Shown here one piece after another: positions 1 through 7,082 of a stretch of 9,119 nt of DNA. A program made the translations under genes and the position numbers. Position 1 is the stretch's first letter; each line of letters starts with the position of its first letter. Origin of the DNA: Paracoccaceae bacterium (GTDB taxonomy: Bacteria; Pseudomonadota; Alphaproteobacteria; Rhodobacterales; Rhodobacteraceae); NCBI GenBank assembly GCA_007120685.1, contig SKNG01000348.1:1-9119 (forward strand), given 5' to 3'. The notes below the pieces were generated by a model, which was given only the letters and a program-made list of their open reading frames with translations, searched no databases and was not told the DNA's origin.

Positions 1-680
1 CAGGCGATGGCCCCTGCGGCGATGACCGGCACGTCCAGTGCCTCGGCCAGCGCCGGGATCAGCGCCATGGCGCCGACGGCCGCCTGCGCCGCCGCCTGCG
101 GGGTGAAGCTGCCGCGATGCCCCCCGGCTTCGCCCCCCTGGGCGATCACCGCATCGGCGCCCGCTTCCTGGGCCGCCAGCGCCTCGGCCAGGGTGGTGGC
201 GGTGGCGAGCCAGGCGATCCCGGCGGTTCTCAGGGCCGCCACCTGATCCGGCCGGAAGAGCCCCATGATGCTGGAGGCCACCGCCGGCCGGGCGGCCAGC
301 AGGGCGGCGAATTGCGCGTCGAAATCCGGCAACATCGGCTCTGGCGGCAGGCCGGGTCGGGGGCCGAAGCGGGCCAGGAAATCGGCCAGGGCTGCCTCCT
401 GCGCGGCATCGCGCGGGGGCGGATCGTCAGGCACCCAGAGGTTGATCTGAAAACACCCGCCCGACATCTGCCGGAACCGCTGCGCCCAGCCGGCGATCCC
501 CGCCTGATCCAGCGGCAGGGCCCCGCAGGCGCCCAGCCCGCCGGCCTCTGCCACGGCGGCGGCCAGTGCCGGGGGCGAGGCGCCGGCCATGGGCGCCATC
601 AGCACCGGCAGACCGAGGCCGAAGCGGGCGCAAAAGGCGCGCGCCCTGTCGCGCGGCGGCTGGTCAGCGGGTCGGACCAT
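1..680 (-). CDS. Nitronate monooxygenase family FMN enzyme (C-terminus outside window)
   Basis: This is the N-terminal 226 residues of a TIM-barrel flavoenzyme of the nitronate monooxygenase / 2-nitropropane dioxygenase family, which oxidises alkyl nitronates with FMN and O2. The N-terminal APMAG (residues 29-33) followed by AAAVAEAGGLG (about 41-50) is the family's FMN-phosphate and first-strand signature. QGGEAGGHRG (181-190) is the hallmark motif, and His188 is the expected catalytic base. The reading frame runs off position 1 without a stop, so the rest of the barrel is not visible. The ATG at 680-678 is chosen because AAGGGG (690-695) lies 9 nt upstream and the homologous region begins soon after. 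The gene starts 57 bp after the stop of the MFS transporter and is probably co-transcribed with it. The family is clear. The substrate is not: many members labelled this way act on compounds other than nitronates, or have related oxidase or enoyl reductase roles. Confidence 0.9.
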   Translation of the reverse strand, partial: MVRPADQPPRDRARAFCARFGLGLPVLMAPMAGASPPALAAAVAEAGGLGACGALPLDQAGIAGWAQRFRQMSGGCFQINLWVPDDPPPRDAAQEAALADFLARFGPRPGLPPEPMLPDFDAQFAALLAARPAVASSIMGLFRPDQVAALRTAGIAWLATATTLAEALAAQEAGADAVIAQGGEAGGHRGSFTPQAAAQAAVGAMALIPALAEALDVPVIAAGAIA

Positions 681-706
681 GCGAACAAACCCCTTGTCGA
701 ACCAAA

Positions 707-727
707 CGTGCCTGCAAGGCTGGCACG
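707..727 (-). other. Intergenic stem-loop between MFS and nitronate monooxygenase genes
   Basis: CGTGCC and GGCACG form a perfect 6-bp stem around a 9-nt loop (AGCCTTGCA on the minus strand). It begins 10 nt after the MFS stop codon and ends 26 nt before the downstream ATG. The minus-strand sequence after it is TTTGGTT, too weak a U-run for a confident intrinsic terminator. It could be a partial attenuator or an mRNA-stability hairpin, or it could be chance in GC-rich DNA. Confidence 0.3.
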
Positions 728-737
728 CATGCGGCGC

Positions 738-1919
738 TCAGTCCAGCCGATCCCGGGAAAAGGCATAGAGCGCGCAGCCGGCCAGCAGCATCACCCCGAA
801 GAACAGGAAGATGGCGGCATAGGCGGCCTCGGGCGGGCTGGCGGGCGCGGCCTCGTAGACGCGGCGCGAGGCGACCTGAAACAGCCCCACCCCGCCGATC
901 GAGAACATGTTCAGAAGCGTCACCCCCCGGCCCAGCAGATGCGGCGGAAAGAAGCTGCGGCCATGGGCCATGATCAGCGGATAGGACACCCCCAGAAAGG
1001 CCACCACGCTGAGCATCGCCAGCGAGGACCAGAACCCTGAGGCCGGCATGGCCCAGAGTGCCAGCAGCGCTGCAGCGCCGATCAGATTGCCGGTAAGGAC
1101 CACCCATTTGCGGGTGCCGAAGATCCGGTCGGCGGGACCATAGGCAAAGGCGCCCAGCACCATGGCAAAAGCCAGCACCAGCGTCACATGCCCGATCACA
1201 AGGGTATCGGCGCCAAAGACCGCCTCGTAATAGGGCCCGGCCCACAGGCCCCGCAACGCGGCGATGGGGGCGTAATTGACCAGCAGAAGCGGCAGGATCA
1301 GCCATATCGCCGGGATGCGCAGCACATCCATCAGCGACCCGCGTCCACCATCGCCTGCGGTTTCGGCCGCCGGCGGGTCCTGGATCAGGAACAGCATCGC
1401 CAGCCCGTTGGCCAGCGTCAGCAGGCCGAGCAGCGCCACAGTTTCGCGCCAGCCGAAGGTTTCGGCCGCCCAGGCCAGCGGCCAGGCCCCGGCGATATTG
1501 CCCAGCGAACCGAAGCCGATGATCGCCCCGGCCAGCGTGGCGAAGACAGCCGCCGGATAGATCCGGCCGAAGATGTAATAGGCCGCCATCAGCACCGGCG
1601 AACAGCCCATGCCGACCAACACCATCGACAGGTGGACATGCCAGGGCGCCTGGGCCAGGGCGAAGATCAGCGCGCCGCCGCCACCCGCCAAGCCCAGCAG
1701 CCATGAGGCGGTGCGCCTTGGTCCCAGCGTGTCCAGCGCCCATCCCACCGGCAGTTGCATCAGCGCGAAGGAGAGGAACCACAGGCCAGAGGACAGCGCC
1801 AGATCATCCGGGCCGGCGCCGATATCGCGACCCAGCGCCGGGGCCAGAACGGCCAGGAAGGCGCGGTAGAACTGGCTGAGCACATAGCCCAGCACCAGCA
1901 TTGCGATGCCCAGTTTCAT
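738..1919 (-). CDS. Major facilitator superfamily (MFS) transporter
   Basis: This is a 393-residue integral membrane protein, the usual size for a 12-helix MFS carrier, acting in the inner membrane as a secondary transporter. Hydrophobic segments occur along the whole length. The cytoplasmic loop between helices 2 and 3 has the MFS motif A form GWALDTLGPRRT (59-70), and the equivalent loop of the second half has GPADRIFGTRKW (261-272), supporting two six-helix halves. A polar central loop (about 181-198) separates them. The start at 1919 (MKLGIAML) is preferred over an in-frame ATG at 1961, because the membrane domain begins there and AGGGGA (1931-1936) lies 11 nt upstream; the upstream ATG has no good ribosome site. 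The substrate cannot be read from the sequence. The downstream nitronate monooxygenase hints at uptake or export of a related small organic compound, but that is guilt by association only. Confidence 0.9.
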   Translation of the reverse strand: MKLGIAMLVLGYVLSQFYRAFLAVLAPALGRDIGAGPDDLALSSGLWFLSFALMQLPVGWALDTLGPRRTASWLLGLAGGGGALIFALAQAPWHVHLSMVLVGMGCSPVLMAAYYIFGRIYPAAVFATLAGAIIGFGSLGNIAGAWPLAWAAETFGWRETVALLGLLTLANGLAMLFLIQDPPAAETAGDGGRGSLMDVLRIPAIWLILPLLLVNYAPIAALRGLWAGPYYEAVFGADTLVIGHVTLVLAFAMVLGAFAYGPADRIFGTRKWVVLTGNLIGAAALLALWAMPASGFWSSLAMLSVVAFLGVSYPLIMAHGRSFFPPHLLGRGVTLLNMFSIGGVGLFQVASRRVYEAAPASPPEAAYAAIFLFFGVMLLAGCALYAFSRDRLD

Positions 1920-1988
1920 TCGCGGGTCCGTCCCCTGTCCCAGCCGCGCGCGATTGCACACATGTTAAGCAGTTGACGGCGACCTTTG

Positions 1989-1998
1989 CCGATATCGG
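1989..1998. repeat. 10-bp palindrome upstream of the MFS gene
   Basis: CCGATATCGG is a perfect palindrome 70 bp upstream of the MFS start codon. Its place between the probable promoter area and the gene would suit a dimeric repressor site. A single copy of a 10-bp palindrome is weak evidence and no regulator gene lies nearby. Confidence 0.2.
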
Positions 1999-2160
1999 TG
2001 GCAGGGTCCAGAGGCGGCGGGCCGGAAACAGCAGAACCCAGCGGCAGTCATCGCCCTTGCAACGCCGCCGCGACAGCGAGGCAGCAACGCGGGTCTGTGG
2101 CAACTGAACCAGTGTTGATACCATTCCCGGTCGAGCGCTTTGGCAGACGCGGGATGACGT

Positions 2161-2172
2161 GCCTTCGAAGGC
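2161..2172. repeat. 12-bp perfect palindrome
   Basis: GCCTTCGAAGGC is a perfect palindrome, 7 bp from the larger inverted repeat at 2180-2203. As RNA it could form only a short stem. As DNA it could be an operator. Function unknown. Confidence 0.25.
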
Positions 2173-2179
2173 GCTTGTG

Positions 2180-2203
2180 AACGGGCGTCTTGCAAAGCCC
2201 GTT
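2180..2203. terminator. Inverted repeat, possible 3' end of the rppH transcript
   Basis: AACGGGC and GCCCGTT form a perfect 7-bp stem with a 10-nt loop. It lies 83 nt downstream of the rppH stop, where a transcript end is expected. On the minus strand no U-run follows (CACAAG). On the plus strand the stem continues into TTTTC, which is more terminator-like, but no plus-strand gene ends here. A weak terminator or processing site is therefore only a tentative reading. Confidence 0.35.
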
Positions 2204-2286
2204 TTCGCTCGGTGGTTGTGCTCCCCGAACAAGCAGCCGGAAACGGTATGAAAGCCGTGGAATTGATCGCTGCCCGGGTGCCGCGC

Positions 2287-2805
2287 TCAGGCCAGCCAGG
2301 GCCGGAAGGTGGCGACAACCTGTTCGTAGATGCCGCGCTTGAACGGCACGATTTCCGCCAGCATCTGATCGGCGCGGATCCAGCGCCAGGCGCTGAATTC
2401 GGGATGGGCGCGGCCGTGGATGTCGATCTCGTCATCCTCGCCCAGATAGCGCAGCAGGTACCAGCGCTGCTCCTGCCCCCGGAACCGCCCGCCCCAGATG
2501 CGCGGCACGATCTCGGCCGGCAGATCATAGCGCAGCCAGTCCGGTGTCTCGGCCAGAAGCTGCACACGCTCCGCCGGCACGCCGATCTCTTCCTCCAACT
2601 CACGCAGGGCCGCAGCGCGGGGGCTTTCGCCAGAATCGATCCCGCCCTGCGGCATCTGCCAGGCCGGCGCCTGGCTGTCGATGCGCTGGGCGGCGAAGAT
2701 CAGACCGTCGCGGTTGATCAGCATCACCCCCACGCAAGGCCGCCAGGGCAGAGCGGCCAGCGCGTCCGCATCGGGCAGCGCCGGCCTGCTGTCGGACCCC
2801 GACAT
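2287..2805 (-). CDS. rppH: RNA pyrophosphohydrolase (Nudix hydrolase)
   Basis: This 172-residue cytoplasmic Nudix hydrolase matches RppH/NudH in length and motifs. RppH removes pyrophosphate from 5'-triphosphorylated mRNA and opens it to RNase E-type decay; the same family also hydrolyses diadenosine polyphosphates. The Nudix box GX5EX7REUXEEXGU is intact at residues 54-76, with the REL-EEE-IGV core supplying the metal-binding glutamates. WQMPQGGID (49-57) before it is typical of the RppH/IalA branch rather than generic Nudix proteins. The C-terminal half keeps the QRWYLLRY strand (113-120) and the FSAWRWI segment seen in that branch. The start at 2805 follows the ctpA stop by 8 bp, and GAAGGG overlapping that stop serves as ribosome site, so translation is probably coupled. 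It is the last gene of its block. RppH is a firm family call; activity on mRNA rather than dinucleotides is inferred from the family. Confidence 0.93.
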   Translation of the reverse strand: MSGSDSRPALPDADALAALPWRPCVGVMLINRDGLIFAAQRIDSQAPAWQMPQGGIDSGESPRAAALRELEEEIGVPAERVQLLAETPDWLRYDLPAEIVPRIWGGRFRGQEQRWYLLRYLGEDDEIDIHGRAHPEFSAWRWIRADQMLAEIVPFKRGIYEQVVATFRPWLA

Positions 2806-2813
2806 CGCGCCCT

Positions 2814-4148
2814 TCAGCGGCTGTTCAGCGCGGCGATGCCGCGCAGGATGTCCAGCGCCGAGGCAAGCTGGTAATCCTCGCGCCGCAGCCGGGCCACTTC
2901 CTCGGCCGCGCGTGCTTCGTCTTCCATCATGCGCCGCTCGTCATCCGAAATCGCTTCGGCACCCAGGGCCCCGCGCAGGCTGGCTTCGCTGCGTGGCGGA
3001 CGGGTCGGGGTCGACTCATCCTCGGGCGCCTCGGCACGTGGCGGCTGGGGCACGATGATATCCGGCGAGACGCCCAATGCCTGGATCGACCGGCCGGAAG
3101 GCGTGAAGTAGAGCGAGGTGGTCAGCCGCATCGCCCCGTCGCCGCGCAGCGGGATCAGCGACTGGACCGAACCCTTGCCGAAACTGCGCGTGCCCACCAC
3201 TGCCGCGCGCCGGTGATCTTGCAGGGCGCCGGCCACGATTTCCGAGGCCGAGGCCGAGCCGCCGTTGATCAGCACCACCATCGGCCGCCCTTCGATCCGG
3301 TCGCCCGGGGTGGCGTTGTAGCGCTCGCCCTGCTCGTCGCTGCGCCCGCGGGTTGAGACGATTTCGCCCCGATCCAGAAAGGCATCGGTCACGCGGATTG
3401 CCTGGTTCAGCAGCCCGCCCGGGTTGTTGCGCAGGTCCAGCACCACGCCGCGCAGGTTGTCGAGGCCGCCAAGCTCTTCGATGGCATCGTCCAGCCCGGA
3501 TACAAGGTTGGGATAGGTCTGTTCGTTGAAGGTGGTCAGGCGTAGAACCACGATATCGCCTTCGATCCGGGTGCGCACGGCCTGAATGCGGATAGTGTCG
3601 CGGATGATGGACAGATCGAAGGGCTCGCTCACCCCGTCGCGGACCACGGTGATGACGATCTCCGAACCCACCGGCCCGCGCAGCATGTCCAGCACTTCTG
3701 GCAGGGTCAGGCCCAGAAGCGACTCGCCATCGGCATGGGTGATCAGATCGCCGGCCTGCACGCCCGCTTCGTAGGCCGGGGTGTCGTCGATGGGCGCGAT
3801 GACCTGGACCACACCGTCCTGCTGGCTGATTTCGATGCCCAGGCCGCCAAAGGCGCCTCGGGTCTGCACGCGCAGATCCTCGAAATCGTCCGGCGCCAGA
3901 AAGCTGGAATGCGGATCGAGCGAACTGAGCATGCCGTTGATCGCCGCACGGATCAGATCGCCGGTGTCGACCTCGGTCACGTATTGCGCGCGGATCCGCT
4001 CAAACACATCGCCGAACAGGTCAAGCTGCTCATAGACCGAGCGGTTCCGCTCGGATTCCTGGGCGATCAGCGGCCCGGCCAGCTGGGTGCTGACCAGCGC
4101 CCCGCCCATGATACCCGCCACGGCTGCCAGAAGGAGTTTTCGCATCAT
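2814..4148 (-). CDS. ctpA: Carboxy-terminal processing protease, S41 family (periplasmic)
   Basis: This 444-residue serine protease of peptidase family S41A cleaves exported proteins from their C-termini in the periplasm. A signal peptide covers roughly 1-29 (basic MMRK, hydrophobic core, ending LIAQ). A PDZ domain follows at about 95-170, with GGLGIEI near its start. The catalytic core has the motif NGGSASASEI, where Ser300 is the expected nucleophile, and FGKGSVQ supplies the general base Lys325 and Gln329, spaced 25 and 29 residues away as in CtpB. LDLRNNPGG (238-245) is the conserved strand before the active site. The tail has a proline/acid-rich linker (368-388) and a charged helix (400-425). 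Two consecutive ATGs offer starts at 4148 or 4145; GGGA at 4153-4156 is better spaced for 4145. It sits between an EnvC-like gene (70 bp upstream) and rppH, suggesting that it may control cell-wall hydrolase factors. Confidence 0.94.
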   Translation of the reverse strand: MMRKLLLAAVAGIMGGALVSTQLAGPLIAQESERNRSVYEQLDLFGDVFERIRAQYVTEVDTGDLIRAAINGMLSSLDPHSSFLAPDDFEDLRVQTRGAFGGLGIEISQQDGVVQVIAPIDDTPAYEAGVQAGDLITHADGESLLGLTLPEVLDMLRGPVGSEIVITVVRDGVSEPFDLSIIRDTIRIQAVRTRIEGDIVVLRLTTFNEQTYPNLVSGLDDAIEELGGLDNLRGVVLDLRNNPGGLLNQAIRVTDAFLDRGEIVSTRGRSDEQGERYNATPGDRIEGRPMVVLINGGSASASEIVAGALQDHRRAAVVGTRSFGKGSVQSLIPLRGDGAMRLTTSLYFTPSGRSIQALGVSPDIIVPQPPRAEAPEDESTPTRPPRSEASLRGALGAEAISDDERRMMEDEARAAEEVARLRREDYQLASALDILRGIAALNSR

Positions 4149-4218
4149 ATCGTCCCGTTCAGCGGCGCCCGAACAGCTGCGCTCTTGCGGCCATGCGGTG
4201 CCCGTGTCGTTTCTTGCC

Positions 4219-5439
4219 CTAGAGGCCAGTCAAATCGAACCAGAGCGCCGGGTCAATGGCTACCCCGTTTTCCCTGACTTCCAGATACAGGGTTTCGCTG
4301 CGGCCGGCCAGCATGTCCTCCTGCGGTGCGAACTCCTGCCCGGCCTCGGCCTCGCCCGGCATCAAGCCCAGCGCCGCGCCCGCCTCGATCACTTCGCCAA
4401 CGCGCGGGTAGACCCTGCCCAGACCGGCGAGGAACAAAAGATAGCCTGTGGCGGGCTCGATCAAGATCACGTTTTCGTAGTCCAGAAGCGGGCCGCGGTA
4501 GCGCACGGTGCCGGCCAGGGGAGCGGTGACCAGCGCGCCCGGCTCGGCAGCCAGAACCAAGCCGGGGCGGGCGATGCCGGCGGCATCGGCCTCGCCGGCC
4601 GCGCGCAGCACCGTGCCGCGCAAGGGCAACGACAGGGCACCGCGCGCCGCCTCGAAGGCGCGCAGGCCCCGCTCTCTTTCCGCCTGGTTGAGGTTTTCCG
4701 GCGTGCCTAGTTGCGCCGCCATCGCCTCCAGCCCCAGGGCGAAGGCCTCCAGCGTCTGGACCGATGCCAGCAGCGCCAGCATGCGCGCCTCCTCCGCTGT
4801 GGGGGCGTCCGGCAGGTCACGCCGGTCGGCCATGGCCTGACTCAGCGTGACGCGCGCCTCCTGCAGGCTGTCCAGCCCTGAACTCAGGGTCTGCTGCGCC
4901 TCTTCCTGCAACAGGCGCAGGTCTTCCAGCTCGGCCAGGAGCGTGCCGATGCGCTGCGCCTCGGCCTGCATGGCCGGGGCCAGATCGGCCAGCATCATGC
5001 CCGCCCGCACGGCGGCCAGCGGCCCTTCCGGATGCAGCATAAGCGCCGGCGGGTCGATTCGTTCGACCGCCATCAGCGCCCCCAGCACGCGCGACAGGGC
5101 CGCACTTTCCTGCTCGAACAGGCGCCCGATGTTGGCCTCGCGCAGGCTGGCCGCGCGCAGCCCGGCGCGCAGCGCGGCCAGCCCGTCCTCATGCGCGCGG
5201 ATGGTTCGGGTCAGCGCCGCGATACGGTCGCGCGCCCGCTCGGCCTCGGCCAGCCCGTCGATGGCATCAAGCAGCGCCACGGCGGCCGCCCGCGCCTCGG
5301 AGGCGGTGGCGGCGGTATCGCCAGCGTCGGTCTGGGCATGGGCGGAGACAGGTCCGATCACGGAAAGAAGCAGCGTGATCAGCAGCGCCGCCAGGGAAGC
5401 AGAAGGGGGGACGAAGGGGTCGGCAGGACGGCGGGTCAT
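4219..5439 (-). CDS. envC: EnvC-like murein hydrolase activator with degenerate LytM domain
   Basis: This is a 406-residue exported protein with the EnvC layout: signal peptide (1-35, cleavage likely at AHA|Q), long Ala/Leu/Glu-rich coiled-coil region (about 45-265) and C-terminal LytM/M23-type domain (about 270-402). EnvC-type proteins do not cut peptidoglycan; they switch on cell-separation amidases at the division site. The domain keeps the fold signatures VTAPLAGTVRYRGPLLDY (304-321), VGEVIEAGAALGLMPGE and TLYLEVRENGVAIDP (383-397), but the zinc-binding histidines of active M23 peptidases are absent; the position of the usual YGHL reads FLAGL. Loss of the metal site fits an activator. The ATG overlaps the gpmI stop by 4 bp (ATGA), so translation is probably coupled. 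No recognisable amidase gene lies in the window. The gene symbol reflects family likeness, and the partner amidase is unknown. Confidence 0.85.
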   Translation of the reverse strand: MTRRPADPFVPPSASLAALLITLLLSVIGPVSAHAQTDAGDTAATASEARAAAVALLDAIDGLAEAERARDRIAALTRTIRAHEDGLAALRAGLRAASLREANIGRLFEQESAALSRVLGALMAVERIDPPALMLHPEGPLAAVRAGMMLADLAPAMQAEAQRIGTLLAELEDLRLLQEEAQQTLSSGLDSLQEARVTLSQAMADRRDLPDAPTAEEARMLALLASVQTLEAFALGLEAMAAQLGTPENLNQAERERGLRAFEAARGALSLPLRGTVLRAAGEADAAGIARPGLVLAAEPGALVTAPLAGTVRYRGPLLDYENVILIEPATGYLLFLAGLGRVYPRVGEVIEAGAALGLMPGEAEAGQEFAPQEDMLAGRSETLYLEVRENGVAIDPALWFDLTGL

Positions 5440-6968
5440 GGCCTGATCAGGCTCCGGCCCGTCATTTCGGGCGGTTGCGGCAGCCCCATCAGGGCCAGCA
5501 CGGTGGGCGCCACATCGGCCAGCCGGCCGCTTTTCAGCCGCGCGCCCTCTGGCCCGCCGATCAGCACCACCGGCACCAGGTTGGTGGTATGCGCGGTATG
5601 CGGCCCGCCGGTTTCCGGGTCGATCATCTGTTCGGCATTGCCGTGATCGGCGGTCAGCAGCATCGCCCCCCCGGCCGCCGAGAGCGCCGGCAGCGCCCGG
5701 CCCAGCCCCGCATCCACCGCCTGACAGGCGCGGATCGCGGCGCCCAGATCGCCGGTATGGCCCACCATGTCCGGGTTGGCATAGTTGACTACGATCAGAT
5801 CGAACCCCGCCTCGATCGCTGCTACCAGACGGTCGGTCACCGCTTCGGCAGCCATTTCGGGCGCCAGATCATAGGTGGCCACCTTGGGCGAGGGTGGCAT
5901 GAAACGCTCTTCTCCGGGCTCCGCATCTTCCTGCCCGCCGTTGAGGAAGAAGGTCACATGCGGGTATTTCTCGGTCTCGGCCAGGCGGAACTGGCGCAGC
6001 CCGTGGCGGGCAACCCAGGCGCCCAGCGTGTTCTCGATGACGCGCTTGGGGAAGGCCGTCTGCATGAAGGCGTTATGCGCCTGGGAATAATCGACCATGC
6101 CCAGCAGCATCGCCCAGTCGATCTTTCGCCCGGTATCGAAACCGGTAAAGGACGGCGCCCCGATCGCCGCCAGGATCTCGCGCGCGCGGTCGGCGCGGAA
6201 GTTCAGGCAGAAGAAGCCGTCACCCCCCTGCGCCCCCTTGTAGCCCTCGATCACCGTGGGGGCGATGAACTCGTCCGTCTCGCCCCGCGCATAGGCCTGG
6301 GCGACGGCGGTCTGCGCATCGGGCGCCGTCTCGCCCCGGCCGCGGACGATGGCGGCATGGGCGCGCTCTACCCGGTCCCAGCGCGAATCGCGGTCCATCG
6401 CCCAGTAGCGGCCGACGACCGTGGCGATGCGCGCCCCGCGCGGCAGGTCTGCGGCCAGATCGGCGATGAAACGGTCGGCGGATTTCGGCGCCACGTCGCG
6501 CCCGTCGGTGATGGCGTGGATGGCCACCGGCACGCCCGCTTCGGTCAGCGCGCGGACAGCGGCGCGCATGTGCAGGATATGCCCATGCACCCCGCCATCG
6601 GACACCAGGCCGAACACATGCGCCGTGCCGCCGGTCTGGTGCAGCCGGGCGATGAATTCGCCCAGGCCCACGTTTTCGGCAAAGCTGCCGTCCTCTATTG
6701 CCAGGTCGATCTGGCCCAGATCCATCGCCACCACCCGGCCCGCGCCGATATTGGTATGGCCGACCTCGGAATTGCCCATCTGCCCGCTGGGCAGGCCCAC
6801 ATCGGGGCCATGGGTGGTCAGGGTGGCATGCGGGCAGGTCTGCATAACGTGGTCGAAATGCGGGGTTTCCGCCTGTGCCACCGCATTGCCCGTGGCCGAC
6901 GGGTTGAGCCCCCAGCCATCGAGGATGCACAGCACCACCGGGCCGCGTGCCGCCTTGTCGCCTGTCAT
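5436..6968 (-). CDS. gpmI: 2,3-bisphosphoglycerate-independent phosphoglycerate mutase
   Basis: This cytoplasmic Mn-dependent enzyme interconverts 3- and 2-phosphoglycerate in glycolysis and gluconeogenesis. Its 510 residues are the normal family length. LDGWG (16-20) gives the metal ligand Asp17, and GNSEVGH (65-71) carries Ser67, the residue that becomes phosphorylated. ITDGRDVAPKSA (153-164) belongs to the transferase-domain substrate site. NPDMVGHTG gives Asp400 and His404, LTADHGNAEQM gives Asp441 and His442, and PHTAHTTN gives His460. All expected metal ligands are present, so the enzyme should be active. The start at 6968 is supported by a strong GGAGG (6974-6978) 5 nt upstream. It shares four bases with the envC-like start, and is probably the first gene of the gpmI-envC-ctpA-rppH unit, with a promoter expected in the 114 bp before it. 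No convincing promoter is visible there. Confidence 0.97.
   Translation of the reverse strand: MTGDKAARGPVVLCILDGWGLNPSATGNAVAQAETPHFDHVMQTCPHATLTTHGPDVGLPSGQMGNSEVGHTNIGAGRVVAMDLGQIDLAIEDGSFAENVGLGEFIARLHQTGGTAHVFGLVSDGGVHGHILHMRAAVRALTEAGVPVAIHAITDGRDVAPKSADRFIADLAADLPRGARIATVVGRYWAMDRDSRWDRVERAHAAIVRGRGETAPDAQTAVAQAYARGETDEFIAPTVIEGYKGAQGGDGFFCLNFRADRAREILAAIGAPSFTGFDTGRKIDWAMLLGMVDYSQAHNAFMQTAFPKRVIENTLGAWVARHGLRQFRLAETEKYPHVTFFLNGGQEDAEPGEERFMPPSPKVATYDLAPEMAAEAVTDRLVAAIEAGFDLIVVNYANPDMVGHTGDLGAAIRACQAVDAGLGRALPALSAAGGAMLLTADHGNAEQMIDPETGGPHTAHTTNLVPVVLIGGPEGARLKSGRLADVAPTVLALMGLPQPPEMTGRSLIRP
5441..5452. repeat. 12-bp palindrome at the gpmI/envC junction
   Basis: GCCTGATCAGGC is perfect and lies just upstream of the envC-like start codon, inside the last codons of gpmI. 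In RNA it could pair as a 4-bp stem and affect ribosome access at the coupled start. It may equally be an accident of the codons present. Confidence 0.2.
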
Positions 6969-7037
6969 GCCCGCCTCCGTTTGCGTGCCGCCTGTCTATG
7001 CGCTGGCCCGCGGCAGGGCAATGGCGGCAGGCTCACA

Positions 7038-7052
7038 GCGGCATGAAGCCGC
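7038..7052 (-). other. Short hairpin downstream of the secreted protein gene
   Basis: GCGGC and GCCGC form a perfect 5-bp stem around a 5-nt loop (ATGAA on the plus strand), 30 nt after the stop of the small secreted protein and about 70 nt before gpmI. There is no U-run, so it is at best a weak terminator or a 3'-end stabiliser. Confidence 0.25.
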
Positions 7053-7082
7053 GCGCGAGGGCCGGGCGGCGGGAGGGTAGCG

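Larger units (their letters stand above)
1920..2286. other. Gene-free 367-bp region between rppH and the MFS gene
   Basis: No reading frame here has a plausible ribosome site plus coding-like codon use, and the GC content looks lower than in the flanking genes. It should hold the 3' end of the rppH transcript and the promoter of the MFS unit on the minus strand. I see no convincing -35/-10 pair. Structures present are an inverted repeat at 2180-2203, a 12-bp palindrome GCCTTCGAAGGC at 2161-2172 and a 10-bp palindrome CCGATATCGG at 1989-1998. A small RNA cannot be excluded. Confidence 0.6.

Noticed and set aside
117..1040. 307-codon plus-strand frame spanning the nitronate monooxygenase and MFS 3' end
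   Set aside because: It crosses two recognisable minus-strand genes and their intergenic gap, and has low-complexity Gly/Arg/His-rich composition.
664..1782. 372-codon minus-strand frame overlapping the MFS gene in another phase
   Set aside because: Its translation is Arg/Gly/Ala-rich without membrane pattern. The neighbouring phase encodes a full MFS protein.
1920..1961. N-terminal extension of the MFS protein by 14 residues
   Set aside because: The extension is polar, the ATG at 1961 lacks a ribosome site, and the start at 1919 fits both the membrane domain and the AGGGGA site.
1973..1996. TTGACG on the plus strand as a -35 box
   Set aside because: No acceptable -10 lies at 16-18 bp, and a plus-strand promoter here would face into the rppH-MFS gap with no gene to drive.
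1804..2232. 142-codon minus-strand frame across the rppH-MFS gap
   Set aside because: It runs deep into the MFS gene out of phase, has rare-type codon use and no ribosome site.
5475..7046. 523-codon open frame on the plus strand opposite gpmI
   Set aside because: gpmI has complete catalytic motifs and a strong ribosome site. The antisense frame is a by-product of high GC codon bias, with His/Gln/Arg-rich composition and no family signature.
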